64,000 nucleotides of DNA from Elasticomyces elasticus (taxonomy: Eukaryota > Ascomycota > Dothideomycetes > Mycosphaerellales > Teratosphaeriaceae). Every line of letters starts with the position of its first letter. Positions within the stretch are counted from its first letter, which is position 1. The stretch lies in assembly GCA_035926095.1 (NCBI GenBank), contig JAVRQT010000014.1, positions 620,001-684,000 of the forward strand. The letters are read 5' to 3'. The translations under genes and the position numbers were made by a program. The notes beneath the pieces are model-generated. The model did no database searches and was not told the origin of the DNA. It saw only the letters and a program-made list of their open reading frames with translations. Shown piece by piece: positions 1 to 11,836 of this stretch.

Positions 1-455
1 GTCGGCAAGAACGTAGTCCGCCAGCAAGCCGACTTCTCGTTCTCCTCGCCACTTCGCTTTGGCAACCTCGTCAGAACGTTTTCATCCTCTAGCTTCACGA
101 GCTGACGTGCACGAACCCACTTCCCACGTCTCGCAAGAGGGTTTACTGTGTCGACATCTTGCGTAGATCTGCAACCCATCCGCTCAACACCATCAGAGCC
201 GATGGTAACGGATACGCCTCCAGTGGACCTGCGGGCTTGTTGACGCGTGCGAGCCATGCCGGAAGAAAAGTGGGGTCGAGGGGACGGTCTGTGTGCAGCG
301 TTTGGGAATTGGTGTACGCTCGATGTGTCGGGGTTGATGGTTGATGGAATCAGCTTCCCAGGCAACAAGCTGAAAGGATTTCAGCCACCAGTCATCTGGC
401 ATCACGTGAGCGGGCATTGGAGGCTCCAGAAAAGAAAAGAGAAAAGCGCGAGTCC

Positions 456-1832
456 TCATACGACATCGACCTTTACCCTAACCTCGTCCACCTTCTCCCT
501 CAGACAGCCCACAACGCCCAATACGCTCTCCGCAACCTCCGAGCCCTCTCCATTACCGCCTCGCTCCAACATATCCAAGACCACACGACCTCCGGGCCGC
601 ACAGAACACTCAAACCACAGCCTTCCGGCCACGCACATGGTGTCCACAGGCGCCACGTCGATCGTCAGCCTCTTCAACGCGCAATCTCCCTTGAACCACA
701 TAAATGCATCCTCCAGGGTGCCCATCACCGGCCCCATTCGATTGTGCTCCAAAATCGCTCCCGCAATTACACTCATCGGAAATAACATCGACAGCTCCTG
801 AACATATGAAGCAGTGTGCCTGCTCAAAGGCCACGCCGCCAATTTAGCAGGACTAGATTCATACTTCCGTGACCAGCATTCCAGTTCCATACTCTCAGTG
901 CGAGAGGGCAAGGCAACGATGCCTGGCCAGCGGCCGCCTTCACTAAATTCGAGTATCCATTGATTCTCGCCGTAGAGGACGGAGCAGAACACATCATTCA
1001 TGCGGCGACAGGTGCGAGCCAAAGCTAAGTACTCAGTCCGGACGGGCAAGGAAATGTCGTCTGAGTCGGAATATGTCGTGTCTGATTGGTACATCACGCG
1101 ATCAGCGAGATGATGAACGATGGGAGAGTCTCCCTCATCGCCCTCGTGCCAGGCTGGGACCCACGCTGTCAGATCCGATGCGTTTCTTTTGTACTGTCGA
1201 GTAACATGTATGATGCCACTAGAAGGAATGAGATGCCGCAAGACTCTCAGCAAGAGCTCGTCAGGAAGAGCAAATAAACGACACTTCCCATCAATATGCC
1301 CACCATCCGAAGAGGAGTCAGTCGAAGTACTGCCCGTCGAGCGGTGTTTGACAGATTCCTCCCGAGCCTCCACTACAGCTTTAGCCAAGAATGTCGACTT
1401 GAGGTTCGGCAAGGATAGACTCCGCCACCCGACCTCATCTCCACCTATCGCCTGCGCACCACTGGCCCTCGTCAGCCGAACAAGAACATCTTCCTGTCCC
1501 AGCACCGTCGGTTCGCGCGCACGGAACCATTGGCCCCTTCTCGCAAGCGTAGGAGATGGTGGACGGCCGGGTCCAGAAGGTGTGCGTGGTGTTACATACT
1601 GGGGGGCAGTGTTTTCTGCTAATCTTCGGGTGGTCTGGCGGGTACGTGGCATGGTCGAGGAGTCATCGAGCGCAGGCTCGCGATGCGTGATTTTCGAGCC
1701 GAACTGTTGCTTGCGGGCCATGCTTGTGGAGTCCTCAAGCAGTGTTGTGGAAGGTGTTGGTCTCGCGAGTCGCTGGGGAGTTGTGTAGGTTCCAGTCTTC
1801 GAGATGCGGGCTGGTTGGTTAGTACGTACCAT
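456..1832 (-). CDS. F-box-like protein
   Basis: Single open frame of 458 codons. Residues about 185-205 contain LFALPDELLLRVLRHL, the leucine-rich first helix of an F-box, and further on LALARTCRRMNDVF resembles the second F-box part common in fungal proteins. F-box proteins bring substrates to SCF ubiquitin ligases through Skp1; the substrate here is unknown. The first 180 residues are Ser/Thr/Arg-rich low complexity, and the C-terminal half has no fold I recognise. The start is uncertain. The ATG at 1832 is directly followed by GTACGT with a CTAAC and a CCCCAG about 57 bases downstream, so this stretch could be an intron and translation could begin at the ATG at 1721. Confidence 0.7.
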   Translation of the reverse strand: MVRTNQPARISKTGTYTTPQRLARPTPSTTLLEDSTSMARKQQFGSKITHREPALDDSSTMPRTRQTTRRLAENTAPQYVTPRTPSGPGRPPSPTLARRGQWFRAREPTVLGQEDVLVRLTRASGAQAIGGDEVGWRSLSLPNLKSTFLAKAVVEAREESVKHRSTGSTSTDSSSDGGHIDGKCRLFALPDELLLRVLRHLIPSSGIIHVTRQYKRNASDLTAWVPAWHEGDEGDSPIVHHLADRVMYQSDTTYSDSDDISLPVRTEYLALARTCRRMNDVFCSVLYGENQWILEFSEGGRWPGIVALPSRTESMELECWSRKYESSPAKLAAWPLSRHTASYVQELSMLFPMSVIAGAILEHNRMGPVMGTLEDAFMWFKGDCALKRLTIDVAPVDTMCVAGRLWFECSVRPGGRVVLDMLERGGNGEGSEVAESVLGVVGCLREKVDEVRVKVDVV

Positions 1833-2162
1833 ATGGAAATATGTTGATGGGGCGGTGTAGCTATTCCGATGTGGAGCGTGTGAGGAACGAAGGAGTGAGT
1901 AGAACGCAACGCCCTCGAACCAGCTGGAACAAGCGTCGAGATGTTGTTCAAGGACGAGTGTGCAGTGGATTTACTTGTCGATCGAAAAGCGAAGGTCCAG
2001 GCAACAGACTGCAAGTTTCTCGAAGGATTCCGTTCCTGCGTCATCGTCCATCACGTGAGCATGGTAGGATATGAGTATTGGCCCCAAAGTCCAAGAAGTC
2101 GTGCAGAAGCAGTGTTGACAGTACCGCGCTCTTCACATACCCTATGCTTTATTCCGCCACCC

Positions 2163-3464
2163 TTAGCCAACCACTCCAGCCAATTCATCGCCAGTCAAGT
2201 GCCATTGCGCTTTCGTGAGCTCGATCTGCAATTCCTTCGCCTTCTCAGCCTTCTTGCCATCCGCTTTCATTATTTTCAGGTACTTTTTGATACTAGCCAC
2301 AATCGCAGTGACAACATCCGAATCGAGCTCGTCGTCATCTTGATCTCGCTCTAGATATGGAAGTAAGAGTTCTGCAGCCTTCTGCGCGAGCTCTACTCTC
2401 TGCTTCTCCGGCAAGGTGGTGCAGCCAGTTGTGATAGGCGACAGCGCTGCGAATAATGCAGCTGGGAACTCAACGGACTGCACGTCGAAGCCGAATAGCG
2501 CAAGTCTCGCCTCCGCCAGAACCGTTTCCAAAGACTTCAGTGTCGTAGCCTGCATATGCGCAGAGATGTGTTGCAAGATCTTCTTCGCAGAAGGAACAGA
2601 AGCGTAGTCGGCGACAAGCTCAAACATGTCTCCCGCAACTGCAGCCGAGTCCTTGAACTGCTTCATAGCCGCATCAAAGATAGCTATTGGTATAGCTCCC
2701 GTGAAAGCAGGCGCATCAGCCATTCGCTTCAGAGCTGCTGCGTCGTACTCCTCCAAACCTTTACTGCTCTCGGGTGCAATATCTGCGGCTGTGATGGTGG
2801 GAAGCGTGATCATGTTCTCGTCTTCATCAGGTACGGAGTCATCTCTGGTTTCGTCGAGTCCCAAAATTTGCCGTCTCGCAGCCAACTTTGCCAAATATAC
2901 CATCTCCAGCTGCAGATATTCGAGCCACAACTTCCGTTCGTCTTTGCAGAACCTCAGACCCCTCTGCAAATACCCACGAGCTGTAGACATGTCTGCCTCT
3001 TCCTCCGCATACCACTTCGCTGCAAGCACCCATCCATTGTATTCTCTTGGTCGGAGTCGCAAGTATGATGTGAACACCTCAGCCAGTTTCTTGTTCGCAC
3101 GTTCCTTCTGGCAGAATTGAATATATTTCAGCCATAATGATCTGTCGCCTGCGAACTTCCTGGTTCCACGATCTAGGATGCTGAAGACGATTCGCTGGTT
3201 GTTAGAGTCGGATTGTTTGAGGCCCTTGACCTTCAACCTCCTCACGCGTTGCTTGATCAGCGTTGCAAGGTTGATCTCAAAGTCGGCGTAGCGTGCGTAT
3301 ATTGCTGGCGTAGAGCCACGGGCAGCAATTGTGTGTTCGAAAGCACTGCGCTTTTGCGTTATGCTGGTGATCTCGGCAGGTGAGAGGATATTTTTGCGGG
3401 CGTAAGTATTGAGAAGCGGCGCTGTGCGCTCAAGGAAGAATGTTGCTTTGTCTGCTGCTGACAT
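2163..3464 (-). CDS. UTP6: U3 snoRNA-associated protein Utp6
   Basis: Intronless 433-residue protein, close to the 440 residues of the yeast protein. The N-terminus (ATFFLERTAPLL, then LLNTYARKNILSPAEI) and the following repeats (YADFEINLATLIKQRV, LWLKYIQFCQKERANKK, GWVLAAKWYAEEEADMSTAR) are the Utp6 N-terminal domain and HAT (half-a-TPR) helices. Utp6 belongs to the UTP-B subcomplex of the small-subunit processome, which acts with U3 snoRNA in nucleolar 18S pre-rRNA processing. The start ATG opens the conserved N-terminal domain directly. The gene is divergent from CWH43 with only 212 bases between the starts, so the two probably share a promoter. No truncation was seen. Confidence 0.93.
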   Translation of the reverse strand: MSAADKATFFLERTAPLLNTYARKNILSPAEITSITQKRSAFEHTIAARGSTPAIYARYADFEINLATLIKQRVRRLKVKGLKQSDSNNQRIVFSILDRGTRKFAGDRSLWLKYIQFCQKERANKKLAEVFTSYLRLRPREYNGWVLAAKWYAEEEADMSTARGYLQRGLRFCKDERKLWLEYLQLEMVYLAKLAARRQILGLDETRDDSVPDEDENMITLPTITAADIAPESSKGLEEYDAAALKRMADAPAFTGAIPIAIFDAAMKQFKDSAAVAGDMFELVADYASVPSAKKILQHISAHMQATTLKSLETVLAEARLALFGFDVQSVEFPAALFAALSPITTGCTTLPEKQRVELAQKAAELLLPYLERDQDDDELDSDVVTAIVASIKKYLKIMKADGKKAEKAKELQIELTKAQWHLTGDELAGVVG

Positions 3465-3676
3465 GGTGGAGGCTAGTAGACGATGTAGGCGAGCAGACTG
3501 CTTGCGACAATTATATCTGAAGCTTTTCGAGATGCGATAGCAGGGATACCGCGGCCACTACGGGAGGGTTCTACCTTATCTCAGCCGCAAAGTTATGTAA
3601 GCGTATCAATCGCGTGCCCTCAAACTTGTTCGCGTTCAAAGCTCAGCTGAAACACTCACCCACTACGACCGCCAGC
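3465..3676. promoter_or_regulatory. Shared promoter region between UTP6 and CWH43
   Basis: The 212 bases between the two divergent start codons are the only space for both promoters. No TATA element or named factor site could be assigned by eye; the call rests on gene orientation alone. Confidence 0.45.
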
Positions 3677-6600
3677 ATGGCGCCCTCCGATATAGCCAGG
3701 ATTCCTGGCCATTACATCTCGAATACGCACACCTTCTTCGCGTATGCGGCGTTTCTCGGAGCTCTGATTACCGGATTGAGCCTGCACTACACCAAGATCG
3801 TCGAGAACGAGCATTTTGGATATCCGGTTGAATGGTGAGCACGGATGGCTAGGATAGCCACGGATGCAAGCAATGTACTGACTATTCTACCCGCTGTGTA
3901 TTAGGTTTCCCTCAGTCTCCGCTACAATCGGCGACCGTTTCCCTGAGAGATCAGTGTTCCAGCTGTTCATTGCTCTTACGTCTGGCCCGCGCTTTCTCCT
4001 GGTATGGCTGAACTACATCCTCATGACAAGAGGCGGCAAGGGAGGTTCTGGGGCAGCATGGGTTGCTGCGGTGGGAGTGTTCAGGACGTTCACCTGTGGA
4101 GGCTGGACTTATGTTACGAGCACGGATGATCACGACGCGCACGATGTCTTCATGATTTCCTACCTGGTGGCTACGATTCCGTGGACGGTTGGATGTCTGA
4201 TGTTGTGTCCACCAGACGCACGTACTGTGAGACTGAGAAAATACCTGGCAGGCGGCTTCTTCGGAACACTCGTTCCTCTCATTTACTTCTTCATCCAGCA
4301 CAAGGTGCATCGAGTGCCAGGAGGTGAGTTTTATACCCAAGCCTGTGGACAATGATGGTGCTGATAGAATGGTGGTACAGCATACACGATGTACGCTTTC
4401 TTCGAATGGGCTCTTGTCCTGCTGGACGTTGGCTTCGATGCAGTCACAGCGATCGACTTCCAGGCATTTGAGATTGTGGTGAGGGAGGTTGGTGGCAAAG
4501 GGTACGTCAAGTCGTGGCTCCCGAAGTAGAGTGGTACGACCATCACGTCTGGCTCGCGTCATATCATTGTAAGGGAGAGTATGCGCTGACAACACATGTG
4601 TACCTAGCAGTGGTGAGAAGCGATCAGATACTCTCCTCGAGACTCAAAAAGACAAGCCGATCATAAGTGACCTGAGTACGAGTGTGCAGTACCCCGAGCT
4701 CCTTGACGCGCTGGCGGATGTCTACATGTCTTTCATCTTCTGGACAAACCAAACTGCTCTCGGCCTTGTAGTCTGGTACTTCGACCTCTGGGTCATGGGC
4801 TTGTCTGGTATGGAAGGCGCCATCTTAGCCTCGCTGTCACCTTTCCTGCTCGAAATCAGACCCTTCCGAAACCACATTGTAAGCGCGATGCCAGGATCGT
4901 ATCTGCTCCAGGGTCTGTGTGGGCTAGGCGCCTACTTGGTGCAGAGAGTCGATTTCAGACTCGGCGTCCTGAGCGCGGGTGTCTGGACTGGGACATTAGG
5001 CCTAGCAGCCTCGTTTTGGCGCGACAGAAGCGATGCGGGCAAACTTGAGGCACGGATTACCGCGTGGTTGCTGGGACTGATCTTGAGCAGTCTCGCGAAA
5101 TTCTCGAATGCTACGAATAATCCTGTGTGGCCTATTCTGCACTCCGGCAACGGCGGCTGGAATAAGACTGGACTTGCTATCTTCGGATTGGCTATTGCTC
5201 GGATGTACATGAGGAAAGGCGTTATGGCCGCAACACCAAGCACGCAACACAGTGAGAGTAAGCCGAAGGGTTTGTCTGGTCTGGCTGGACTGGGTTTCGG
5301 AGCTCTGTGCTTTATATTCCATTCTCTGCTGAGTGACAGTGGTACCATGATCGCCTGGAGCTGGACCGGCTACCCCATCTCTGGTCCCATGCCCGTGCCG
5401 CACGGTGTTATGACTTTCGCTGCCATGGGCTTGGGCGTACTGTCTGGTCTTTACGTTCCAGGGATCTACCGCACGTGGTCGGCATTCGGTGTCGCTAGCG
5501 TTGCTGCTATGGTCCTCACGTACTCTGAGAACTGGACGGGTTTCTACGGCGGACTGGTGTTGACAATTTATAGCATGGGTGCAACGCCGGTCTTGGTAGG
5601 GAATATGTTGCGCTTTTCAGTAGGCAGGACATTCGGGATTGCGTTCTGCGGGTATAACTTCTTGGTGCTGTTTCATTGTTGGTGTGTGGGTTACGCTTTT
5701 GTGCCTGGAGGACAGTATGTGAGGGAGCGCACGGATTGGGTCATGATGTCTACGTTGTTTATGCTGGGTTGTGGTGTGTGGTCTGTGATACAGAACGGTG
5801 ATGGAGGAAAGGTAGGTGTAGTGGGACAGGGAGGGAAAGGCTCGACATATTATCCTGCACGCAGTCCGGCGGTCAAGAGGGTGCGGGCAGCGCATGTGTG
5901 GTTGTTGCTTGGGCTGCAGCTGCTGGGCGTTGGAATTGCGTATGTCCGCTTCCCGGCCTACGACTATCCGTCCTACCATCCCGAGAGCAAGCTTATTACG
6001 GCGGGCATCTGGACGATCCACTTCCACATCGACAACGACGCGTGGTCTTCGGAACGTCGGATGGAAGCTCTGATGCGCGAGACGGAACTTGATCTGGTTG
6101 GTTTGCTAGAGAGCGACAACCAGCGTATCATCATGGGCAACCGGGATCTTACGCAGTATTTCTCGGAGAGTCTAGGTATGTGGGTCGATCATGGTCCCGG
6201 ACCGGACAAAAATACATGGGGTTGCGCGCTGCTGTCCAAGTTCCCGATTGTGAACTCCACTCACCATCTCCTGCCAAGTCCGGCAGGTGAACTGGCGCCG
6301 GCTATCCAGGCCACAGTGGAGGCGTACGGGGAACTGGTGGATGTATATGTCTTCCACTCTGGACAAGAGGAGGATGTGGAGGACAGGCGACTGCAGACGG
6401 AATATATGTCCAACCTTATGGGCCAGAGCACCAGGCCAGCAATACTGTTGTCCTACCTGGTGACGAAGCCTGGAGAAGGGAACTATAACTCGTATGTGAG
6501 CGAGACTTCGGGCATGAGGGACATCGATCGCAGTGATTGGGACCGATGGTGCGAGTACATTCTGTACAAGGGTATGAAGAGAACGGGTTATGCGCGGGTC

Positions 6601-6852
6601 AGTCGGAGTACGATTACGGACACGGAGTTGCAGGTACGTTTCCCAACATTGCTTGTCATGCTATGTGTGGTTTGCTGACATTATCTCGTGTAGATCGGCA
6701 AGTTCGTTATTGGTGAGCCCGAGAGGCTGGATGGCGAGAGAATTAGCGAGGACCAGGTGCCGGTCGATATGCGCTTCCCGGCGCTGTTCAGAGGGGAGGG
6801 AGTACGAGGGCATAGGTATCATGTTTTCGATGAGCCTAGGTACTTCGCATAG
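3677..6852 (+). CDS. CWH43: Cwh43, GPI-anchor ceramide remodelling protein
   Basis: Five exons: 3677-3834, 3905-4323, 4381-4501, 4611-6633 and 6694-6852, giving 959 residues (yeast Cwh43 has 953). All junctions keep frame; the fourth exon could start 3 bases earlier at 4608. The N-terminal third is the FRAG1/PGAP2-like multispanning domain (GYPVEWFPSVSATIGDR, then GGWTYVTSTDDHDAHD). The middle is a second multispanning part (PGAP2-interacting type). The C-terminal 220 residues are an endonuclease/exonuclease/phosphatase-like fold (TAGIWTIHFHIDNDAWS, GLLESDNQRI). In yeast, Cwh43 replaces the diacylglycerol of GPI anchors with ceramide in the ER, and its loss gives calcofluor-white hypersensitivity. 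It is divergent from UTP6, and nothing looks broken. Confidence 0.93.
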
Positions 6853-7354
6853 GCGACGGACGGAGACGAGAGGCATGCAGATGCTTGAGTCGGAATGTAC
6901 AGTACTGCTGTATAATATCATGCTAAATTCGTCGCAGCCTTCAGAGCTTCTGGTCGCTCGCCAGAGGTGGTCGCCTTGCCAGGACTGCCATCCTTGTGAT
7001 AATTGCGCTTTTTCTGTTTTCCTGACTCAGAGTTCGCACGAAGCAGCAGTTTGGGCCGCGCTTTTGCTGTTCTTGCCTGGATGTCGCTGAGATTGCAGGG
7101 CTGCTTGGCGAAGGTCCAACTGCGGCCAGGGCTTGCGACTCAGCCGCACCGCCGGAAACTCAACTCAGCCTCGTTGTTGAGGTCGACTCGCGAAGTCTTG
7201 CAACGCACGACGATACTACTTAATCTGCTGGAGGTGATGTCCAAGCACGCGTAGCAACTTGTGCTGTGTCGGCTGTTTTGGGTTCCGACTAACATTCACC
7301 ATCGATATACTCCCTTAACCTGAATGTCCAAAGGCTTGTCCGGGAGCCAACAGC

Positions 7355-8179
7355 ATGGGCAATGCCGCGTCCTTACCCATACCATCCCCTCAGCCTACTT
7401 CTTGGCTCCTCTCTCTTCCAGCAGAACTTCGCATCGAGATCTGGGAGTACCATTACAATGTCCCGGACAGTGGCGTGAACTTGCTGGAAGCGTCAACGCC
7501 GACCAACAGCCTAACCCTAGCCTGCCGCCAGACGAACCGCGAAACCAGTGCACTATACCACGATATCCGTCGACGTTACTGGGCCGAGACGACGTTCATC
7601 ATCCACAACACTCCTCCTGGCAACAATCGCTACAGATCGGAGAGTCAGCAAGATCCCATATCGGTAGACTTCACCTTCCGCAACCTCATCCTGATTCGCA
7701 ACCTCTATCTCCAAATCCGTTGTCGGGATGTGATCTACACGCCTGAGATGGAACGCTACCGTGAGAAGCTAGAACAGCACTACCGTCCAGACGCAATGCT
7801 CAGCCTACGGCGCACGGATGACCGGAAAGAATGGATGTGCGTCGAGATCGATAGGGTGCCTGCTGAGCTCTCCCAATCGCGTGTCTACGTATCTCCAAGG
7901 ACACGCACCGATTCGCCATTGTCGTCTGAGCTGTACTTCGATGACGACGGCATGGCGACGCATTGGGGGGCGAGAAAGAAGTTCCTTGCACTTTCTGTTG
8001 AAGAAATCCGGGCGGTGTCTGGGGTGGAAGTGAGGTTGAAAGAGGATGTCGTACCAGAGCCGCGGATGGTGAAGATTACTGCGAATACGCCTACAATTGT
8101 GCCGCTACCATGGCCAAAGGGTTGGCAAGGCCCGGTGGCTAGGAGAGTTCCCAAGGAGCGGGAGGCGGTGTGGTTTTGA
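7355..8179 (+). CDS. F-box-like (2EXR-type) fungal protein
   Basis: Single exon, 274 residues. Residues 16-32 (SWLLSLPAELRIEIWEY) and 52-66 (LTLACRQTNRETSAL) are the two short motifs of a large fungus-specific family related to F-boxes. Members are abundant and mostly uncharacterised; a role as ubiquitin-ligase adaptor is assumed, not shown. No membrane segment or signal peptide is visible. It lies between CWH43 and the phosphate transporter, all on the same strand, without evident functional link. Confidence 0.7.
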   Translation: MGNAASLPIPSPQPTSWLLSLPAELRIEIWEYHYNVPDSGVNLLEASTPTNSLTLACRQTNRETSALYHDIRRRYWAETTFIIHNTPPGNNRYRSESQQDPISVDFTFRNLILIRNLYLQIRCRDVIYTPEMERYREKLEQHYRPDAMLSLRRTDDRKEWMCVEIDRVPAELSQSRVYVSPRTRTDSPLSSELYFDDDGMATHWGARKKFLALSVEEIRAVSGVEVRLKEDVVPEPRMVKITANTPTIVPLPWPKGWQGPVARRVPKEREAVWF

Positions 8180-9874
8180 TTGACTCGACCCCTTCAGGCG
8201 CCACAACAAGCAATAGTTTTGCCACAGGCGAGCTTGGCCGACGTGGACGTGATCCCACTTTCGAAGATCAGTCGTCGATGGATGGGTGATGATGATGCGC
8301 TGGGCAGCAGGTGGGTCAATACAGATACATGTACATTAGTGTTGCAGATCATGTCGAGCGTTCGGTCGACCGCCCATACCTCCTACCATCTGGTCGGATA
8401 CAAGGAGACGGGGATCACGGTTCATCATCCTGCGCAGTCATATCGACGTCCGCCTCCGCGGTAAAGCGTATTTCGGATGTTTGGATGATCGTGCTCATCA
8501 TGCGAAATCCGAGTGTACTCCTGCAGACTTTCAGTGCGCTTCGTCGACGACTTTCAACGACGAAGGACGTCGATTCCATGTCATTGACCATCAATCGATT
8601 CGAATGTCGTGCTGATGATCGTGCCCAGCAATCGGGTTGTCCACGTGCCTCGACGGACACGCTCATATGTATTGCTTGTGCCGTTTGCAAAGCTTGGTGT
8701 GCATATTGGCCACCACCGTTGACAGTCGTGAGTTCATCATCATCATCGCCAAGTCGCGTGTTGCCCAAGCTCGCCGAGATCAACGAAGCCTTCCACCGAG
8801 GTTTGCAGAGAAACCCAAATGGACAGCTTGGCGCGGCGTGTGAGCTTAAGTAAAAGCCACAAAAGAAACACGTGCTCGGATGATTGGTCAGTTGAACCTC
8901 ACGTCTTCTCTCGCGCTGAATCTCGGCCTTCGCGCAAGCGTGTCTGACGGTCGTCCCAACGATCTGGGACCGCAGCGAGGGACCGGCGACAGCCCCGCTA
9001 CCTCTTGCAGACTGCGCACGAGGGAGAATGCCAGTTCCTGAGGCACGATGTCCCCCCTGTGCAACATCCTCGCATGTCCCATCAGCAGGGCGCAGTGGTT
9101 CGCAGAGGATGCAGTCAGGCCAGGCGACGGTTTCACAAGCCATACCAAAGCCTCGACGTAGGATGCGGGATGGCCTGTCAGTCTATAGGCGGGCATGTTG
9201 TCGGAGGCATTGTTGGCTTGGCTGCTGTAGCGCATTGTGGTCGCACGGCTTCTCAGCTTGAGCATCGCCCCTCCCGAGCCCATCAAATCGATTGGAGGCA
9301 ACAGGTCGGCCTTGAGTGACATCTTCGGAGGACGGACCAGTGGGCGTTCATCTCATCGTTGTTGTTCGAGTTCGGTCTGTACAGTCCCTATATTTTGCAG
9401 TGGATCCGTTTGGCCTCAAGGAGATGGCCGCACGCAATTCGGTGAAACTCAAATGGCTTAATTTGACCTCGGGTGATCTCCAGCTACTCCAAGCGCGCCG
9501 CTGCTTGAGGTAAGACTGCCGAACCAGATGCAACGGCGGATACTTGGCGCTTGGCGGAAGCAGCACGTTGCTCGCCGCCTCCGTGCAATTGGTGAGCCTG
9601 CTCAAGAAAATGCAGGTGGTCTTGGGAGGTGGGGCGGAGGCCGCCGTGCAATGAGGATAGCGTCCGCCTGTAGCATCGCGTCCAGAAGCCATATCGAAAA
9701 CCCGCGCCACGCTAGCACCACGCTTCTTTGGTGGAGGGTGGCATCGCGACTTGGCGTACTGCTGTGTTAAAAGACTATCCTGCGCCCAGCTCCTCAAGCC
9801 TTCACCCAAGTCACTCACTCCCTTGGCGACGTTCACCACCAAGCTCTCCAAGAACCTTGAGAAGCTTGAACACG
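8180..9874 (+). promoter_or_regulatory. Long gene-free region upstream of the phosphate transporter, with CACGTG sites
   Basis: No convincing gene was found in these 1.7 kb; the open frames on both strands lack family resemblance. Two perfect CACGTG palindromes occur at 8642-8647 and 8869-8874, and a CACGTT at 9564-9569. CACGTG/T is the core bound by the bHLH regulators Pho4 (yeast) and NUC-1 (Neurospora), which switch on Pho84-type genes under phosphate limitation. The sites lie about 0.3-1.2 kb before the transporter ATG, so the link is inference from position and family. Confidence 0.4.
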
Positions 9875-11836
9875 ATGGCCACACGAACGGCAGGAGGCAA
9901 CGCTGCCTTCCACAACTTCCAGTACATTCAGACCTCACGTCTACACGCGACTCCACTAACGGCATCCCTTACAGCAATGACTACGCCCACATCGCCGACC
10001 CCAACGAGCGCCGCAGACTCGCACTTGCCGAGATCGACAAGGCACCTTTCGGCTGGTACCATGTTCGCGCCATTGTTGTTGCAGGTATTGGTTTCTTTAC
10101 CGATGCCTACGACATCTTCGCCATCGGCATGGTGACCACCATGCTGGGCGTCGTTTTCTGGCAAGATGCAGCGGTCAAGCCTGGTACAATCCCCACCGAA
10201 TCGGACACCGCTATCAAGGTCGCAACTTCTGCTGGTACCGTTATTGGACAACTTGGTTTTGGTATCTTGGCCGACATCGTTGGACGCAAGAAGATGTACG
10301 GTCTGGAGCTCATCTTGATCATCTTCGCGACCGTTGCTCAATCTCTCGCTGCCGACTCTCCGGGTGTCTCGATCGTCGGTGCCATCGTCTTCTGGCGTGT
10401 GTTGATGGGTATTGGAATTGGTGGAGGTACGTGCACATCCTACAGCCGCTACTTTCGTGTGATGTGATTGCTAACGAGAGTTCGGATAGACTACCCTCTC
10501 TCCAGTATCATCACCTCCGAGTTTGCAACCACCAAGTGGCGTGGTGCCATGATGGGATCCGTCTTTGCCATGCAAGGTATGGGCCAGTTTGCTGCCGGCA
10601 TCATCGCCCTGATTGTCACTGTCGGCTTCAAGGAGTCGCTTCTCACCGCAAAGACTGTCGGTACTTGCAGCGGCGTCTGCGGTTTGGCCGTTGACAAGAT
10701 GTGGCGCACCATCATCGGCATGGGTGCTGTCCCGGGTGTTTGCGCTCTCTACTTCCGCCTCACGATTCCTGAGACTCCTCGTTACACATTCGACGTGTCC
10801 CGCGATGTCGTCAAGGGTGGCAGTGACATCAAGGCCTATCTCGATTCGAAGCCCGAGGGCGTTCCTGATGAGGTCGCCCGTGTGCAAAGCATGCGTGACT
10901 CCGCTCCTCAGCTCGAGATCCCCAAGGCTTCGTTCAAGGACTTCATCCACCACTACGGACAATGGAAGTACGGCAAGGTCCTCCTCGGCACAGCTGGTTC
11001 ATGGTTCTTCCTCGATGTTGCCTTCTACGGCGTTGGCCTAAACAATTCGACGATCCTCCAGACAATTGGGTATGGCACGGGTCCCAACGTATACGTAAAG
11101 TTCTACAACATCGCGGTTGGAAACGTAAGCAAATTGATGGGCATGAGCATCCAAAAACTAATTGACATTTGCTAACCGCATCTAGATCATCTTGGTCTGC
11201 GCTGGTGCCATTCCCGGCTACTGGGTCACTGTCGCTACTTGTGACACCATCGGCCGCAAGCCCATTCAGCTCGCTGGTTTTATCATCCTCACCATCATCT
11301 TCTGCGTCATGGGTTTCGGCTACCACCAGATTGGCGAGCATGGTCTTTTGGCTTGCTACGTGCTTTCTCAGTTCTTCTTCAACTTTGGCCCTAACTCGAC
11401 GACCTTCATCGTGCCTGGAGAGTGTTTCCCAACACGCTATCGCTCGACATCGCACGGTATCTCCGCTGCGTCCGGAAAGGGTAAGCATTTGCCACATCCT
11501 CCTTAAAGTATTAAATGCTAACATATATTAGTTGGCTCCATCATCGCTCAAGTCTGCATCGGTACCCTCCGTACCCGCGGCGCAACACCCACCAACGCCA
11601 ATCCTTGGCTCAACCACGTCCTCGAGATCTATGCGCTCTTCATGCTGTGCGGTGTCTTCACCACTCTGCTAATCCCGGAAACCAAGCGTCTTACACTCGA
11701 GCAACTGGCTGGCGAGGTACCCGGCACACCACAGTACGATCCTGCGCTCGCTGGCCCTCAGGCTATGGCGAACGCTGCGAGGAATCACTCGGACCGCGAG
11801 AGCGACGAGGACTTCTCCAACGAGAAGGCTGTGTAG
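9875..11836 (+). CDS. Pho84-type inorganic phosphate:H+ symporter
   Basis: Five exons: 9875-9921, 9975-10426, 10490-11124, 11186-11480 and 11532-11836, giving 577 residues. The 53-base first intron is needed to join MATRTAGGNAAFHNF to HNDYAHIADPNERRR, the usual N-terminus of fungal members. Family marks are FFTDAYDIFAIG in helix 1, the DIVGRKKMYG loop, GIGIGGDYPLSS (phosphate:H+ symporter signature) in helix 4, a large central loop, and a second half with GRKPIQLAGF and PGECFPTRYRSTSHGISAASGK. It belongs to the major facilitator superfamily and imports phosphate across the plasma membrane. The third intron (11125-11185) starts like the introner-like elements described below. Repression by phosphate is likely from the upstream CACGTG sites but is not demonstrated. 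Confidence 0.92.

Noticed and set aside
1..105. Open frame from the window edge ending TGA at 103-105, possible 3' end of an upstream gene
   Set aside because: Only 34 codons, no recognisable motif; it cannot be told from chance without the sequence to the left.
8415..9143. 242-codon minus-strand frame upstream of the phosphate transporter
   Set aside because: No family resemblance, Arg/Ser/Cys-rich composition and overlap with CACGTG-bearing upstream sequence; probably chance.
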